The notes below the pieces were generated by a model that was given only the letters and a program-made list of their open reading frames with translations, had not been told where the DNA came from and searched no databases. The position numbers and the translations under genes are program-made. From Deltaproteobacteria bacterium (GTDB lineage Bacteria; Myxococcota_A; UBA796; UBA2385): a stretch of DNA of 64,000 bases. The DNA lies in the NCBI GenBank assembly GCA_016792625.1, contig JAEUKK010000116.1:1-64000 (forward strand), read 5' to 3'. Positions within the stretch are counted from its first letter, which is position 1. Each line of letters starts with the position of its first letter. This document shows positions 45,019 to 53,884 of this stretch, in pieces.

Positions 45019-45999
45019 TCAGTCGCAGACCGTCTGCTCGGGCGCGCCGCGGCGGCCGGGCGCGGCCGGGGGTGCGCCAAACAAGCGGGCGAGCGCGACC
45101 AAGTCGGTGACGGCGGCGTCAAGCTCGTCGGTGACCATGCCGTCGAGCTTGATCTGCACGGTGTCTTCGTCGACCTGGGCCGCGGGGTGCCGGTTCAAGC
45201 GGGCGAGCATCGTGGGGGAGAGCGGGCGGGCGGCCAGCGCGGCGATGAGCGGGCGCCGGCCCTGACCGAGGCGGACGGGCGCCCGCCGGGGCGCGCCGGG
45301 GCGCGGGGCCGTGGCCAACAGCACGGTGCGAAGCGGCCCCTCGGACAGGCCCTCGAGGTGCACATGGACCGGCACGCCGTCAATCTCGCCGTCCAGCGCG
45401 CAGGGGTCGGGGCCGCGGTTGGGGCGGAAGCGCAGCCCAGCGCGCGCGGCGAAGCTGGCCCAGGGCGCGGTCGCTTGCTCTTCGAGCGCGTGGGCGAGGC
45501 TGAGGCCCTCGGCGAGCAAGGCGGGGACCGCCGCGGGGCGGAGCTGGTCTTGCCAGAGCTGCACCATGCGCCCGCCCACCCGGTGGCCCCGCGGCGCAGG
45601 GGGGAGGTTCAGCGAGGGCCGCAGCTCGGGATCGGCGTCGGGCAGCGGGACAAAGAGGGAGAGCGCGATCACACCGCGGCCGGTGAGCGTCGACGTGATG
45701 ATCCCCGGCCGGCCCCCGAGCAGCCCGCGGAGGTGGTGCCGGCGGTCCACCTGCGCGTGCTCCCCCCGGGCGCGCAGCACGCGCAGCGCGTCGAGGGCCC
45801 AGCGCTCGCGGCGGCGGTCGGCGAAGCGCAGCAGCAGGACGGTGACCGTGCCCACCGTGGCGGCCCCGATCGCCGCGGCGATGAGGGCGCCGGCGATCTG
45901 CGAGAGGCCGGCCGGCGCGACCGCAACCGTCGAGGTTGTCGCGGACGAGGCCGCGGCGGCGGCGCTCAGCAGCGCGCAGAGCAGGGGGAGGGCGCTCAC
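45019..45999 (-). CDS. Unknown protein with N-terminal membrane segment
   Basis: The product has 326 residues. A hydrophobic N-terminus and a helix near residues 33-59 (GLSQIAGALIAAAIGAATVG) anchor it. The remaining soluble domain is Arg- and Pro-rich with alternating strands. No family is recognised. Its GTG start lies one base after the mqnC stop, so it is probably co-transcribed with mqnC. Confidence 0.5.
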   Translation of the reverse strand: MSALPLLCALLSAAAAASSATTSTVAVAPAGLSQIAGALIAAAIGAATVGTVTVLLLRFADRRRERWALDALRVLRARGEHAQVDRRHHLRGLLGGRPGIITSTLTGRGVIALSLFVPLPDADPELRPSLNLPPAPRGHRVGGRMVQLWQDQLRPAAVPALLAEGLSLAHALEEQATAPWASFAARAGLRFRPNRGPDPCALDGEIDGVPVHVHLEGLSEGPLRTVLLATAPRPGAPRRAPVRLGQGRRPLIAALAARPLSPTMLARLNRHPAAQVDEDTVQIKLDGMVTDELDAAVTDLVALARLFGAPPAAPGRRGAPEQTVCD

Positions 46000-46000
46000 C

Positions 46001-47125
46001 TCAGCGCCCCCCGTGCGCGGCTTGGCCCGGGCCGACCGGGAAGGGCGCGCGGTAGCGCAGCCGCAGGCCGAGCGCCGCGCCTGCGGCGAGCACCGCGTCG
46101 AAGTCGTGCGAGATGGTCGCGCCGGCTTTTTGGGTGACCTCGTCTTCGGTCGGCAGGTCGAAGTCGTTGGCGCCGTAGCGCAGGCCGAGCAAGGCCGACT
46201 CGTTGCGGGTCAGCACGCTGGTGCGGATGTGCACGATGTTGTCGAGCATGATTCGGCAGAGCGCGAGCCAGCGCAGGTACTCGCGCAACGGCAGCTCGGA
46301 CCCGCCCAGCTCGGTGTGGTAGGGCTTGTAGGTCCAGCACAAGAAGCTGGTGAGGCGGCCGCCCACCTCGTCTTGGAAGTGACGCAGGCGGTCGAGGTGC
46401 CCCAGCCGCTCGTCGAGGCTCTCGTCAAAGCCGATGACCATGGTGCCGGTCGAGCCCATCCCCGCGCCGAGGATGGCCCGCTGGGCGTCAAGGTAGTCTT
46501 CGACCTTGTACTTGCCCGGGCTGTGGCGCAGCCGGAAGTGGTCGTCGAGGATCTCGGCGCCGCCCCCCGTGATCCAGCGCGTGCCGCTCGCGGCGAAGCG
46601 GGCCGCGGCCTCGGCGTAGCTGAGCTTTTGGCGCTTCGCGACGAACATGAACTCAGCGACGGTCATCTCGTAGAAGCTGACCCCGGGGTAGCGGGCGCGC
46701 ACCCGGGTGAACAGGTCGAGGTAGTGCTCGATGCCGAGGCCGGGGTGGAAGCCGCCGTTAAAACCCACCATCGTGCCGCCGTGGGCGAGCAGCGCGTCGA
46801 TGCGCGCGCAGACCTGCTCAAAGCTCAGCAGGTAGGTGTCGGGCGCGTCGGGGAAGCGGTAAAAGGCGCAGTAGTCGCAGCGGGCCACGCAGACGTTGGT
46901 GTAGTTGACGATGGCCATCTTCAAGTAGGTGGCGTCGTCTTCGGCGTGAAACCGCGCCCGGGCGCGGCCGGCCAGCGCCTGCAGCTCGGCGTCGGTGGCC
47001 GTCGCCCACAGCTCTGCGGCGTCGGCGACGCTCACCCGCGCGCCCGCCGCTACCTGCGCCCCGAGCGTGGTGAGCAGCGCGGGGCGGGCGCCTTCGGGCG
47101 CGGTGAAGGGGGACGCCAGGGTCAC
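46001..47125 (-). CDS. mqnC: Dehypoxanthine futalosine cyclase (radical SAM)
   Basis: The product has 374 residues. NYTNVCVARCDYCAFYR carries the iron-sulfur cysteines. FNGGFHPGLGIEHYLDLF and ITGGGAEILDD match the MqnC/MqnE/CofH radical SAM family; MqnC is the best fit. It cyclises dehypoxanthine futalosine to cyclic DHFL in menaquinone synthesis. GTG 47125 has GGAGG upstream. An MqnB-like protein is encoded 5 kb away on the other strand. Confidence 0.82.
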   Translation of the reverse strand: MTLASPFTAPEGARPALLTTLGAQVAAGARVSVADAAELWATATDAELQALAGRARARFHAEDDATYLKMAIVNYTNVCVARCDYCAFYRFPDAPDTYLLSFEQVCARIDALLAHGGTMVGFNGGFHPGLGIEHYLDLFTRVRARYPGVSFYEMTVAEFMFVAKRQKLSYAEAAARFAASGTRWITGGGAEILDDHFRLRHSPGKYKVEDYLDAQRAILGAGMGSTGTMVIGFDESLDERLGHLDRLRHFQDEVGGRLTSFLCWTYKPYHTELGGSELPLREYLRWLALCRIMLDNIVHIRTSVLTRNESALLGLRYGANDFDLPTEDEVTQKAGATISHDFDAVLAAGAALGLRLRYRAPFPVGPGQAAHGGR

Positions 47126-47199
47126 GGGGCACCTCCGCGGGCGCTGTATCCGGCTCGGCTGGGGGCGCCCCGGCCGGGCGCCCTTCGCGTGGACCAGGC

Positions 47200-48201
47200 T
47201 CAGAGCGCGGCGATGATGGCGTCCACCACGGCCTTGCTGCCCGCGCTCCCCCCGAGGTCGGCGGTCTTGATGCCGGCCTCGGTCACCGAGAACAGGGCGC
47301 GGCGCAGGCGCTCGGCCGCGTCCTTCTCGCCCATCGCGTCGAGCATCAGGCGCGCGGTGCGCAGCATGGGCACCGGGTTCGCTTTGTCTTGGCCCACGAT
47401 GTCCTCAGCCTTGCCGTGGGGCATCTCGAAGATCTGCGCGCCGTCCCCCACGCTGTGGCTGGGGCTGGCGGTGATGCCGCCGGCCAGGCCCGAGGCGATG
47501 TCGCTGACGATGTCGCCGAAGAGGTTGCCGGTCAGCAGCACGTCGAACTGGCTCGGGTTGCGGACGAGCTTCATGCAGAGCGCGTCGACGATGACCTCGT
47601 CGGTCTGGATGTCCGGGAAGCCCGCGCCGACCGCTTGGCAGGTCTTGAGGAAGAGGCCGTCCGACTTCTTCATGATGTTGGACTTGTGGACGATGGTGAG
47701 CTTCTTGCGCCCCTGCGCCCGCGCGTAGGCGTAGGCGAAGCGCGCGATGCGCTCGGTGGCCGCCTTGGTGGTGACCTTGACCGCCTCGTAGACCCCGTCG
47801 GTGATCTCGTGCTCGAGCCCGGCGTAGATGTCCTCGCTGGTCTCGCGGATGACCACGAGGTCCATGTTGGGGAAGCGGGCGTTGGAGCCGGGCAGCGCGC
47901 GGGCGACCCGGATGGTCGCCCAGGTCGCGAGGTCTTTGCGCAGCTGCACGGTCGGCGGCAGCGCGCCGGGCCGGCGCTGCGCGTCGAAGCGGCCCTTCAA
48001 CACCAGCCCGGTCTGGCGGGCGTCGGCCAGGGCGGCGGCGCTGATGCGGTCGGGGTCGGGAAAGACGTGCCAGTCGATGTCGACGCCGAGGGCCGCGATC
48101 ACGCGCTGGGCGTGGGCGGCGACCTCGGGGCCGATCCAGGCGCCGGGGAGGAGGGTGACGGCCCGGCGGCCCGCGCCGACGGTGGGGGTGCTGTCGCTCA
48201 T
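47200..48201 (-). CDS. Isocitrate/isopropylmalate dehydrogenase-like protein 1
   Basis: The product has 333 residues. It shares the fold and many motifs of NAD-dependent isocitrate dehydrogenase, including EDIYAGLEHEITDG and VHKSNIMKKSDGLF. Positions usually fixed in active enzymes differ: REN is RET, the SLN substrate strand is PTV, and the nucleotide loop HGSAPD is HGKAED. It starts 11 bases after its paralogue on the same strand with GAGGAGG upstream. It may be a partner subunit of that paralogue rather than a full enzyme. Confidence 0.75.
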   Translation of the reverse strand: MSDSTPTVGAGRRAVTLLPGAWIGPEVAAHAQRVIAALGVDIDWHVFPDPDRISAAALADARQTGLVLKGRFDAQRRPGALPPTVQLRKDLATWATIRVARALPGSNARFPNMDLVVIRETSEDIYAGLEHEITDGVYEAVKVTTKAATERIARFAYAYARAQGRKKLTIVHKSNIMKKSDGLFLKTCQAVGAGFPDIQTDEVIVDALCMKLVRNPSQFDVLLTGNLFGDIVSDIASGLAGGITASPSHSVGDGAQIFEMPHGKAEDIVGQDKANPVPMLRTARLMLDAMGEKDAAERLRRALFSVTEAGIKTADLGGSAGSKAVVDAIIAAL

Positions 48202-48211
48202 GGGGCCCTCC

Positions 48212-49210
48212 TCAGAGCTTGTCGATGATGGCGTCGGTGAACTCGGCGGTGTTGGCCTTGCCGCCCAGGTCGCCGGTCACGTGCACGCCGGCCTCGAGCA
48301 CGTCCCAGACGGCGCGCTCGACCCGGCGGGCGATCTTCTGCTCGCCGACGTAGTCGAGCATCAGCAGGGCGCTGCTGAGCACGGCGAGGGGGTTGGCGAT
48401 GCCCCGGCCCGCGATGTCGGGCGCGGTCCCGTGCACCGCCTCGAAGACGGCGACCTGGTCGCCAATGTTGGCGCCGGGCACCACGCCGAGGCCGCCGACC
48501 AAGCCAGCGACCAGATCGCTGAGGATGTCGCCGTAGAGGTTCTGCAGCAGCAGCACATCGTAGCCGCGCGGGTCGAGCGCGAGCTGGAAGGCGAGGTTGT
48601 CGACCGGCAGGTCGTGCCGCTGGATGAAGGGGTACTCAGACCCGACCGCGTGAAAGGCGTCGTGGAAGGCGCCGTCGGAGAGCGGCACCACGCTGGCCTT
48701 GCTGCAGCAGTGGATCTGGCGCCGCCCGGTGTAGCGCATGTTCTCGAAGGCCCAGCGGGCGATGCGCTCGCCGGCGCGGCGGGTCGAGACCTTCAGGGTC
48801 AGCACGGTGCCCGGGGTGACCTCGTGCTCGATGCCCGCGTACAGGTCTTCAGTGTTCTCGCGCAGCACGACGAGATCGACGTCGGTGTAGGGCGTCTTGA
48901 CACCCGGCAGGGTCTTGACCGGCCGGTAGCCGACGTAGAGGTCGAGCTCTTGGCGCAGGGTGACGTTGGCCGAGCGCCACCCGCCGCCCTTGGGCGTCTC
49001 GAGCGGGCCTTTGAGCCCGAGGCGGTTGCGCTTGACGCTGGCCAGGGTCGCGGCGGGCATCGGGTCGCCGTGCGTGGCGACCGCGCCGGCGCCGCCCGGC
49101 GCCTCTTCCCACTCGATGGGGGCGCCCGCCGCGGCGAGCACGCGGCAGGTGGCGTCCGTCACCTCGGGGCCGATGCCGTCGCCCTTGATCAGCGTGACCT
49201 TGTACTTCAT
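48212..49210 (-). CDS. Isocitrate/isopropylmalate dehydrogenase-like protein 2
   Basis: The product has 332 residues. It keeps [31 protein letters not shown] and the nucleotide loop [16 protein letters not shown] of NAD-isocitrate dehydrogenase. The segment usually VHKANIM reads CSKASVV, with the lysine kept but His and Asn replaced. It decarboxylates a 2-hydroxy acid if active. ATG 49210 has GGAGG within 10 bases upstream. The pair is tight, arguing for a heteromer. Confidence 0.75.
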   Translation of the reverse strand: MKYKVTLIKGDGIGPEVTDATCRVLAAAGAPIEWEEAPGGAGAVATHGDPMPAATLASVKRNRLGLKGPLETPKGGGWRSANVTLRQELDLYVGYRPVKTLPGVKTPYTDVDLVVLRENTEDLYAGIEHEVTPGTVLTLKVSTRRAGERIARWAFENMRYTGRRQIHCCSKASVVPLSDGAFHDAFHAVGSEYPFIQRHDLPVDNLAFQLALDPRGYDVLLLQNLYGDILSDLVAGLVGGLGVVPGANIGDQVAVFEAVHGTAPDIAGRGIANPLAVLSSALLMLDYVGEQKIARRVERAVWDVLEAGVHVTGDLGGKANTAEFTDAIIDKL

Positions 49211-49341
49211 GCGGTCCTCCCGGGTGGGCGGCGGGCGTGCCCGCGCGCGCCGGCAGACCCGCGCGGCTTGGCCTGCGTCGGGCTCCGTGGCCGCGGGGCT
49301 GGGGGGCCAGTCTCCGCCCCCGTCGCTCGCCCGTTCCGGCC

Positions 49342-49359
49342 GGCGCCTATTGTGGCGCC
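49342..49359. promoter_or_regulatory. GGCGCC-N6-GGCGCC inverted repeat
   Basis: Two GGCGCC hexamers flank TATTGT, the only A+T-rich patch in the 172-base leader of the IDH-like pair. A regulator dimer binding across a -10 element is one possible reading. No -35 is recognisable, so support is weak. Confidence 0.3.
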
Positions 49360-49382
49360 CCGGGCCTCGCCAGCGGCGCGGC

Positions 49383-50183
49383 TCAGCCCTCGGCGGGGGC
49401 CGTGCCGGCGACCTGCATGGGGCAGGGGAGGGGGGCGGTGCCCAACAAGATCGCGCGGTCGGCCGCGGTTCGCATGCGCTGCTCGGTGACCCCCGCCTCA
49501 GTGATGATCCGCAGCCCCTCGTCTTCGAGCTCGATGTCGTTGGGCCGCGGGGTGGGCCGATCGTCGTCGAGGGCCATCTCGAGCGCGCCCTCGGGGTCAG
49601 CGGTGGCCAGGCCACGAACCGCCGCTGCGCCGGCCGGGCTGAGGCCGACCCAGGTGTAGGGCATGCCGCTCTCATCCAGGCGGATCTGCGCGCCGGTGAG
49701 GTGGCTGCTGTCGACGATGAGCTCGCCGCCGGCCGTGCCGGAGAACTTGCCGGGCCGGGCGAGCAGCGCGGGCACCGCGACCGCGTCGTCGGCCAGGCCG
49801 GGCATGGTCGCGGTCAGCTTCAGGCCGTCGGGCTCGACCTCCACGATGGGGTCGCCGAGGCCGATCGCGTCAGCCCGGGCGGCGAGCACCGGCTGCGCGG
49901 CGGCCGGGCAGGCGGTGGTGAAGCGCACGGTCAGGCGCGGGCCCGCAGCGGTGCCGCCCCGCCAGGCGAGGAAGACCAGCAGCCCGGTGGCCAAGGCCAG
50001 CGCGCTGGCCACCACGATCGGCGCGACCATGAATCGGCGGAGGGCCTCGGACCGGGGCGGGAGCCCGAGCGGCGGAACGGCGGGCGCCGGCGGCGCAGCC
50101 TCCGGGTCTTTAGCGGCGTCGGCGGCGTCGTCGGCGCGGATTAACGAGAGCGGCGGCCGCTCGGGAGGGTCAGCGGTGGACAT
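49383..50183 (-). CDS. Membrane-anchored protein with SecD-P1-like domain
   Basis: The product has 266 residues. A Pro-rich cytosolic N-terminus is followed by one membrane helix (about 53-74, VAPIVVASALALATGLLVFL) and a periplasmic domain. That domain resembles the first periplasmic region of the SecD translocase subunit: LAARADAIGLGDPIVEVEP, LKLTATMPGLAD and LTGAQIRLDESGMPYTWVGL. SecD itself has five more helices, absent here. The match rests on the pattern, not on a search. Its role in protein export is unproven. Confidence 0.6.
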   Translation of the reverse strand: MSTADPPERPPLSLIRADDAADAAKDPEAAPPAPAVPPLGLPPRSEALRRFMVAPIVVASALALATGLLVFLAWRGGTAAGPRLTVRFTTACPAAAQPVLAARADAIGLGDPIVEVEPDGLKLTATMPGLADDAVAVPALLARPGKFSGTAGGELIVDSSHLTGAQIRLDESGMPYTWVGLSPAGAAAVRGLATADPEGALEMALDDDRPTPRPNDIELEDEGLRIITEAGVTEQRMRTAADRAILLGTAPLPCPMQVAGTAPAEG

Positions 50184-50235
50184 GGGCGCGCCCTAAGCCG
50201 GGGCCGATGGCCTGTCACCGGCCCTGGGGCGCGGT

Positions 50236-51051
50236 CTAGAACCAGCCGAACTTGAACAAAACATCGGCGCCGACGCTGCTGTGGGGCAGCAGCACCCCGG
50301 GCGGCGCGGTCGGGAGCACGGCGAGGTCGATCCGCGGCCCAAAGGCCACCCGGGCCCAGCTGGCCGCCCGGAGCTCGAGGCGCGCCGCAGCGCCCCCGTG
50401 GAGAACGGCGTACCCGTCGCCGTCCACGGCGACCCGGCCCGAGCCGACGGCGACCTCGAAGGTGGGGTGCGCGGTCGCCGCTGGCCAGAGCACCCGCTCG
50501 ACGAAAATGCCGCCCACGTCGATGCGATCCGCGCGGTCGCGGACATCGGCGTGGTCTTTGTGGTGCCCATCGCCCCGCGCCGATTCGCCGCCATGAAAAC
50601 CGTAGCCGCCGACCACCCAGCGGTGGTCGATGACCCAGCCGCCGCGGCCGCCCGAGGTGTGGATGAGCTGGTCGCCCAGCGCCGAGAACCCGCGGTGAAA
50701 GCCGCCGTAGCCGCCGTTGTCGGGCTCATGCGCATCCCGGGCGGCGCGCCGATGGGCGCACTCCTCGCGGCAGTCCTCGGCGGCAGCGGCCTCCGCCTCG
50801 CGGGCCGCGGCCTCGGCTTCGACCGCGGCCTCCAGCTGGGCGGCGGCCGCCTCGATCGCCTGCTCGGCCAGGGCCGCGGCCGTCTCCAAGGCGAGCTCGG
50901 CCTGTGCGGCGGCCTGCGCGGGGCCCGGCGCGGGGGCGGGCTTCGCGCCCTCGACGGGCGCAGCGTTGAGGGGGGCGACCTCGTCAGCCCAGGCGGCAGC
51001 GGGCAGGCCGAAGACGGCGACGGTGAGGAGGAGGGCGCGGGTCGAGGGCAT
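50236..51051 (-). CDS. Secreted protein, possible outer-membrane barrel
   Basis: The product has 271 residues. The signal peptide ends AAAWA. A Glu/Ala-rich helical stretch (about 45-90), which may be a coiled coil, precedes a Gly/His-rich beta domain ending in VLFKFGWF with a C-terminal Phe. That layout fits an outer-membrane protein with a periplasmic helix. ATG 51051 has GGAGCG upstream. No family is recognised. Confidence 0.5.
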   Translation of the reverse strand: MPSTRALLLTVAVFGLPAAAWADEVAPLNAAPVEGAKPAPAPGPAQAAAQAELALETAAALAEQAIEAAAAQLEAAVEAEAAAREAEAAAAEDCREECAHRRAARDAHEPDNGGYGGFHRGFSALGDQLIHTSGGRGGWVIDHRWVVGGYGFHGGESARGDGHHKDHADVRDRADRIDVGGIFVERVLWPAATAHPTFEVAVGSGRVAVDGDGYAVLHGGAAARLELRAASWARVAFGPRIDLAVLPTAPPGVLLPHSSVGADVLFKFGWF

Positions 51052-51135
51052 GGGCGCTCCGGAGCGGGCGGTGGGCGCCCACCCCAACCCCAGCCGGGGC
51101 GGTCGGTGTCACCTCTGCCGCCTCGCCCGGCGCGC

Positions 51136-51597
51136 TCACACCCAGGTGTTGAGCAGGTGGCCTGAGAAGCCGAACCTCGTGGCGAGCTCATCCTGCTGGC
51201 GGGCCACGACCTGCTGGAGGTGGGCGTTGCTCGCCTCCGATCCCGAGAGCGCGTCCTCCAGATCACGCAGGAAGGACTCCGCGCTGCGCCCCGCTTGTCC
51301 GCCGGCCTTCATCAAGCTCTGCAGGTTCTCTTTGGCTTCGGCGAGGGTGCGCTGCACCTGGGCGGGGTCGACGCCCACCGGCCCCGACATGCGGGCGGCC
51401 TCGGCGCCGTCCATCGCGCCGCGCAGCTCTTGGCTGACGCTGTTGACCACGGCGAAGAGGCGGTCGACCTGGCTCGGGGGCCCCGGCGCGCGGGTGGGCG
51501 CGGGGCGGGCGCCGCCCGACACCCCCGGGGGCGTGGTGGCGGCGCGGGCGGCGGTGGCGGTGATCGGACGGGTGCCGGCGCTGGGGTCGACGCGCAT
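51136..51597 (-). CDS. Small helical protein of unknown function
   Basis: The product has 153 residues. A disordered Ala/Pro/Thr N-terminus (1-40) is followed by helical segments rich in Glu/Ala/Gln. No signal peptide or membrane segment is present. ATG 51597 has AGGAG upstream. Its neighbours are envelope proteins on the same strand, but the function cannot be read. Confidence 0.5.
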   Translation of the reverse strand: MRVDPSAGTRPITATAARAATTPPGVSGGARPAPTRAPGPPSQVDRLFAVVNSVSQELRGAMDGAEAARMSGPVGVDPAQVQRTLAEAKENLQSLMKAGGQAGRSAESFLRDLEDALSGSEASNAHLQQVVARQQDELATRFGFSGHLLNTWV

Positions 51598-51659
51598 GAA
51601 CGCTCCTGCAGGCAGGAGTTCGGCGTCGAACGCTGTGGGCTTGAGGGCCCGCGGCTTCC

Positions 51660-52217
51660 CTAGAGGTCCTGCACCGCGGCCTTCTCAAGGGCCTCGTCGT
51701 TCTTGCGCTTGGCCTCAATCATCGGCACCGACGCATAGGCGACGCGGACAAAGCCGGTGTCCTTGTCGAAGGTGTAGGTCAGCAGCACCTTCTTACCGAC
51801 CCAGCGCTGCACGCCCGTCTCTTCGTCGGCCTTGGTCGCGGGGCCGAAGGCCTCGACCAGCGCGCCGAGCAGCGGCTCGGCGTTGCGCTCACCCCAGGCC
51901 ACCAGATCGACGGCCATGAGCTGATCCATGTAGCAGGTGTAGGTCACGTCGAGCAGCCGGGCGCGCCCGACCTCGAGGCCGTCGGACGGCCGGGTGTAGT
52001 GGAGCATGCCGAGGTAGGGCGCCTGCTCTTTGCTCAGCTCTTGGCCGAGCCCATCTTTGACCGCCGCCTTCACCGCGCCGGTGTTGCCCTTGAGGCCGTC
52101 GATCTGGTCGCAGCGCTGCGTCAGCGCGACGTCCCGGAAGCCGTTGCGCTTGTCGAGGTCCTTGAGTGAACCTGCCGACGCGACCTGGACCCACAACAGC
52201 CCGACCCACAGCATCAT
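51660..52217 (-). CDS. Secreted protein of unknown function
   Basis: The product has 185 residues. A signal peptide (MMLWVGLLWVQVASA) is followed by a basic, Lys-containing domain (LKDLDKRNGFRDVALTQRCD) with two cysteines that may pair. Lys content is unusually high for this window. ATG 52217 or 52214 both fit. It is divergent from the lipoprotein at 52350. Confidence 0.6.
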   Translation of the reverse strand: MMLWVGLLWVQVASAGSLKDLDKRNGFRDVALTQRCDQIDGLKGNTGAVKAAVKDGLGQELSKEQAPYLGMLHYTRPSDGLEVGRARLLDVTYTCYMDQLMAVDLVAWGERNAEPLLGALVEAFGPATKADEETGVQRWVGKKVLLTYTFDKDTGFVRVAYASVPMIEAKRKNDEALEKAAVQDL

Positions 52218-52349
52218 GACCCCCTGCGCGCGAAGGCGCGCGGCGCGCTTATCCAACCACCGACCGCTATGCTCGGCAAACCACGGGGCGGCGGCCCCGC
52301 CCAGAGCGGGCACCGGGCCGCGCTCCGGCACAGCGCGGCGGGAGGCGAG

Positions 52350-52958
52350 ATGGTGGGCATTCACTGGGGGCGGTTGGCGCGGGCGGGGCTGGTGCTGTGC
52401 GCGGCGGGCTGCGCTGGGGGCGGCGGCAAGGACGAGGACTCGGCGGGCGCGGAGGACGGGGCGGAGGGCGCGGCCGACGGCGCGGACGGCGCCGATGGGG
52501 CGGCGGACGGCGGTGACGGTGGTGGTCCGGCCACCTTCCCTGAAGGGCCCATCGCGTTCACCCTGACCGGCTCGGGCGTGGCCGACCTGAACCTCAGCTT
52601 CTCCGCCCCCGACTGCCCCTACCGGGTCGGCGGCAGCTCCTTCCGGCAGACCTGGCGCGGCGAGGGCCACGTCTACGTGCTCATCGTCGAGGTCTCCACC
52701 GACTTTCCCGGCGCGGCGGGCACCTACGCCGCCGCGGGCCAGGCCCGGGTGCGCCTGCAAGAAGAGGCCGGCGGGAGCCTCGCCTACTTCGACAGCGCGC
52801 TGGGGGACGCCGAGGTCAGCGTGACTCTCGACGGCTTCGACGTCGACGCCAGCCAAGCTTGGGGCAGCTTCTCCGCCGGCGCCCTCGGCGACAGCGCGGG
52901 CGGCCGGCTCGAGATCGGCCCCCAACCGCTGCCCATCTGGTGCCCGAGCCTGCTCTGA
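52350..52958 (+). CDS. Lipoprotein with Asp/Gly-rich linker
   Basis: The product has 202 residues. The signal peptide ends in AAGC and the linker (GADGADGAADGGDGGG) joins it to a beta-sandwich-like domain beginning near FPEGPIAFTLTGSGVADLNL. ATG 52350 has GGAGG 4 bases upstream. A TATGCT at 52268-52273 could be a -10 box. No family is recognised. Confidence 0.6.
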   Translation: MVGIHWGRLARAGLVLCAAGCAGGGGKDEDSAGAEDGAEGAADGADGADGAADGGDGGGPATFPEGPIAFTLTGSGVADLNLSFSAPDCPYRVGGSSFRQTWRGEGHVYVLIVEVSTDFPGAAGTYAAAGQARVRLQEEAGGSLAYFDSALGDAEVSVTLDGFDVDASQAWGSFSAGALGDSAGGRLEIGPQPLPIWCPSLL

Positions 52959-52973
52959 GCGCCCGGCGGGGGC

Positions 52974-53492
52974 TCAGGCGCCGAGCTGCGCGGCGGCGAG
53001 GTGCAGCGCGCAGATGGTCTTCGCGTCGGTGAGCGCGCCGCTGCGGATGAGGCCCAAGGCCTCGGCCAGCGGCATGCGGTGCACCCGGATGTACTCGTCG
53101 GCTTCAGGCGCGCCCGCCGCGGGGCGGAGGCCGGTCGCCAAGAACAAGTGGATGCGCTCGTCGGTGAAGCCGGGCGTGGTGTGGATGGCGCCCAGGTGGA
53201 GCAGCGTGTCGGCTTGGAGCTGCACTTCTTCGGCCAGCTCGCGGGCGGCGCAGGTCGCCGGGTCTTCGCCGGCCTCGAGCACACCTGCAGGGACCTCCCA
53301 GATCATGCCGCCGGCGGCGTGCCGGTGCTGCCAGATGAGCGTGACGGTGCCGTCGGCGTGCAGGGGCACGATCGCCGCCGCGCCGGGGTGGCGGATGATC
53401 TCGAGCGTGAGCGTGCGCCCCGAGGGGAGGGTCGCCTCTTCCAGGCCGAGCTTGACGATGCGCCCGGCGTAGAGCTCGCGGCGGCTGGTCAT
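52974..53492 (-). CDS. Nudix hydrolase (ADP-ribose pyrophosphatase type)
   Basis: The product has 172 residues. The Nudix box GVLEAGEDPATCAARELAEE (about 69-88) is followed by VQLQADTLLHLG. It cleaves nucleoside-diphosphate derivatives such as ADP-ribose. IWEVPAGVLEAGED and the downstream FTDERIHLFLA fit the ADPRase subgroup. It is convergent with the lipoprotein gene and lies downstream of the tRNA on the same strand. Confidence 0.88.
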   Translation of the reverse strand: MTSRRELYAGRIVKLGLEEATLPSGRTLTLEIIRHPGAAAIVPLHADGTVTLIWQHRHAAGGMIWEVPAGVLEAGEDPATCAARELAEEVQLQADTLLHLGAIHTTPGFTDERIHLFLATGLRPAAGAPEADEYIRVHRMPLAEALGLIRSGALTDAKTICALHLAAAQLGA

Positions 53493-53582
53493 GGGCGGCC
53501 CGTGGGCGACGGGCGGCCCGCGTCGAGGTGTGCGGGGCGCATGGGCCCTCCTCGGCCGGGCTGTCGCGTCGGCCCCTGCGGG

Positions 53583-53620
53583 GAAAAATGAAACGAGCCG
53601 GACCCGAAGGCCCGGCTCGA
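53583..53620 (-). terminator. Intrinsic terminator after tRNA-Leu
   Basis: An 11-bp stem (one G-U pair) with a TTCG tetraloop spans 53594-53619 on the minus strand and runs straight into GTTTCATTTTT. It lies 7 bases past the tRNA 3' end. Stem, stable loop and T-run make this a convincing Rho-independent terminator. Confidence 0.88.
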
Positions 53621-53626
53621 TACGAG

Positions 53627-53710
53627 TGCGGAAGAGAGGACTCGAACCTCCACGATGTCACCACCACTAGATCCTGAGTCTAGCGCGTCTACCAATTCCG
53701 CCACTTCCGC
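53627..53710 (-). tRNA. tRNA-Leu (anticodon CAG)
   Basis: The minus-strand sequence folds as a class II tRNA with a long variable arm. The acceptor stem is GCGGAAG/CTTCCGC with A at position 73. The anticodon stem CTAGA/TCTAG encloses the loop CTCAGGA, giving anticodon CAG, and GGTTCGAGTCC forms the T arm. CCA is not encoded. No attachment-site duplication is seen around it. Confidence 0.93.
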
Positions 53711-53884
53711 GCACTCGCGATGTCTGCGGTTTGGGCTGGGGACCGGCGTTCAGGCGACGCCGCAGCCTAGACTGCACATCAGCGGAGCGAGCCCCGCCGA
53801 CCCTCCGCAGCTAACCGGCCTGCTTCGCGGCGCAAGGGCGCGCAGCGCAAAAACCGACGCTCGACGAGAGTGGCGTGTGAGAAG

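Noticed and set aside
53627..53710. tRNA-Leu as an integration site for a mobile element
   Set aside because: No integrase, no direct repeat of the tRNA 3' end and no change of gene content on either side.
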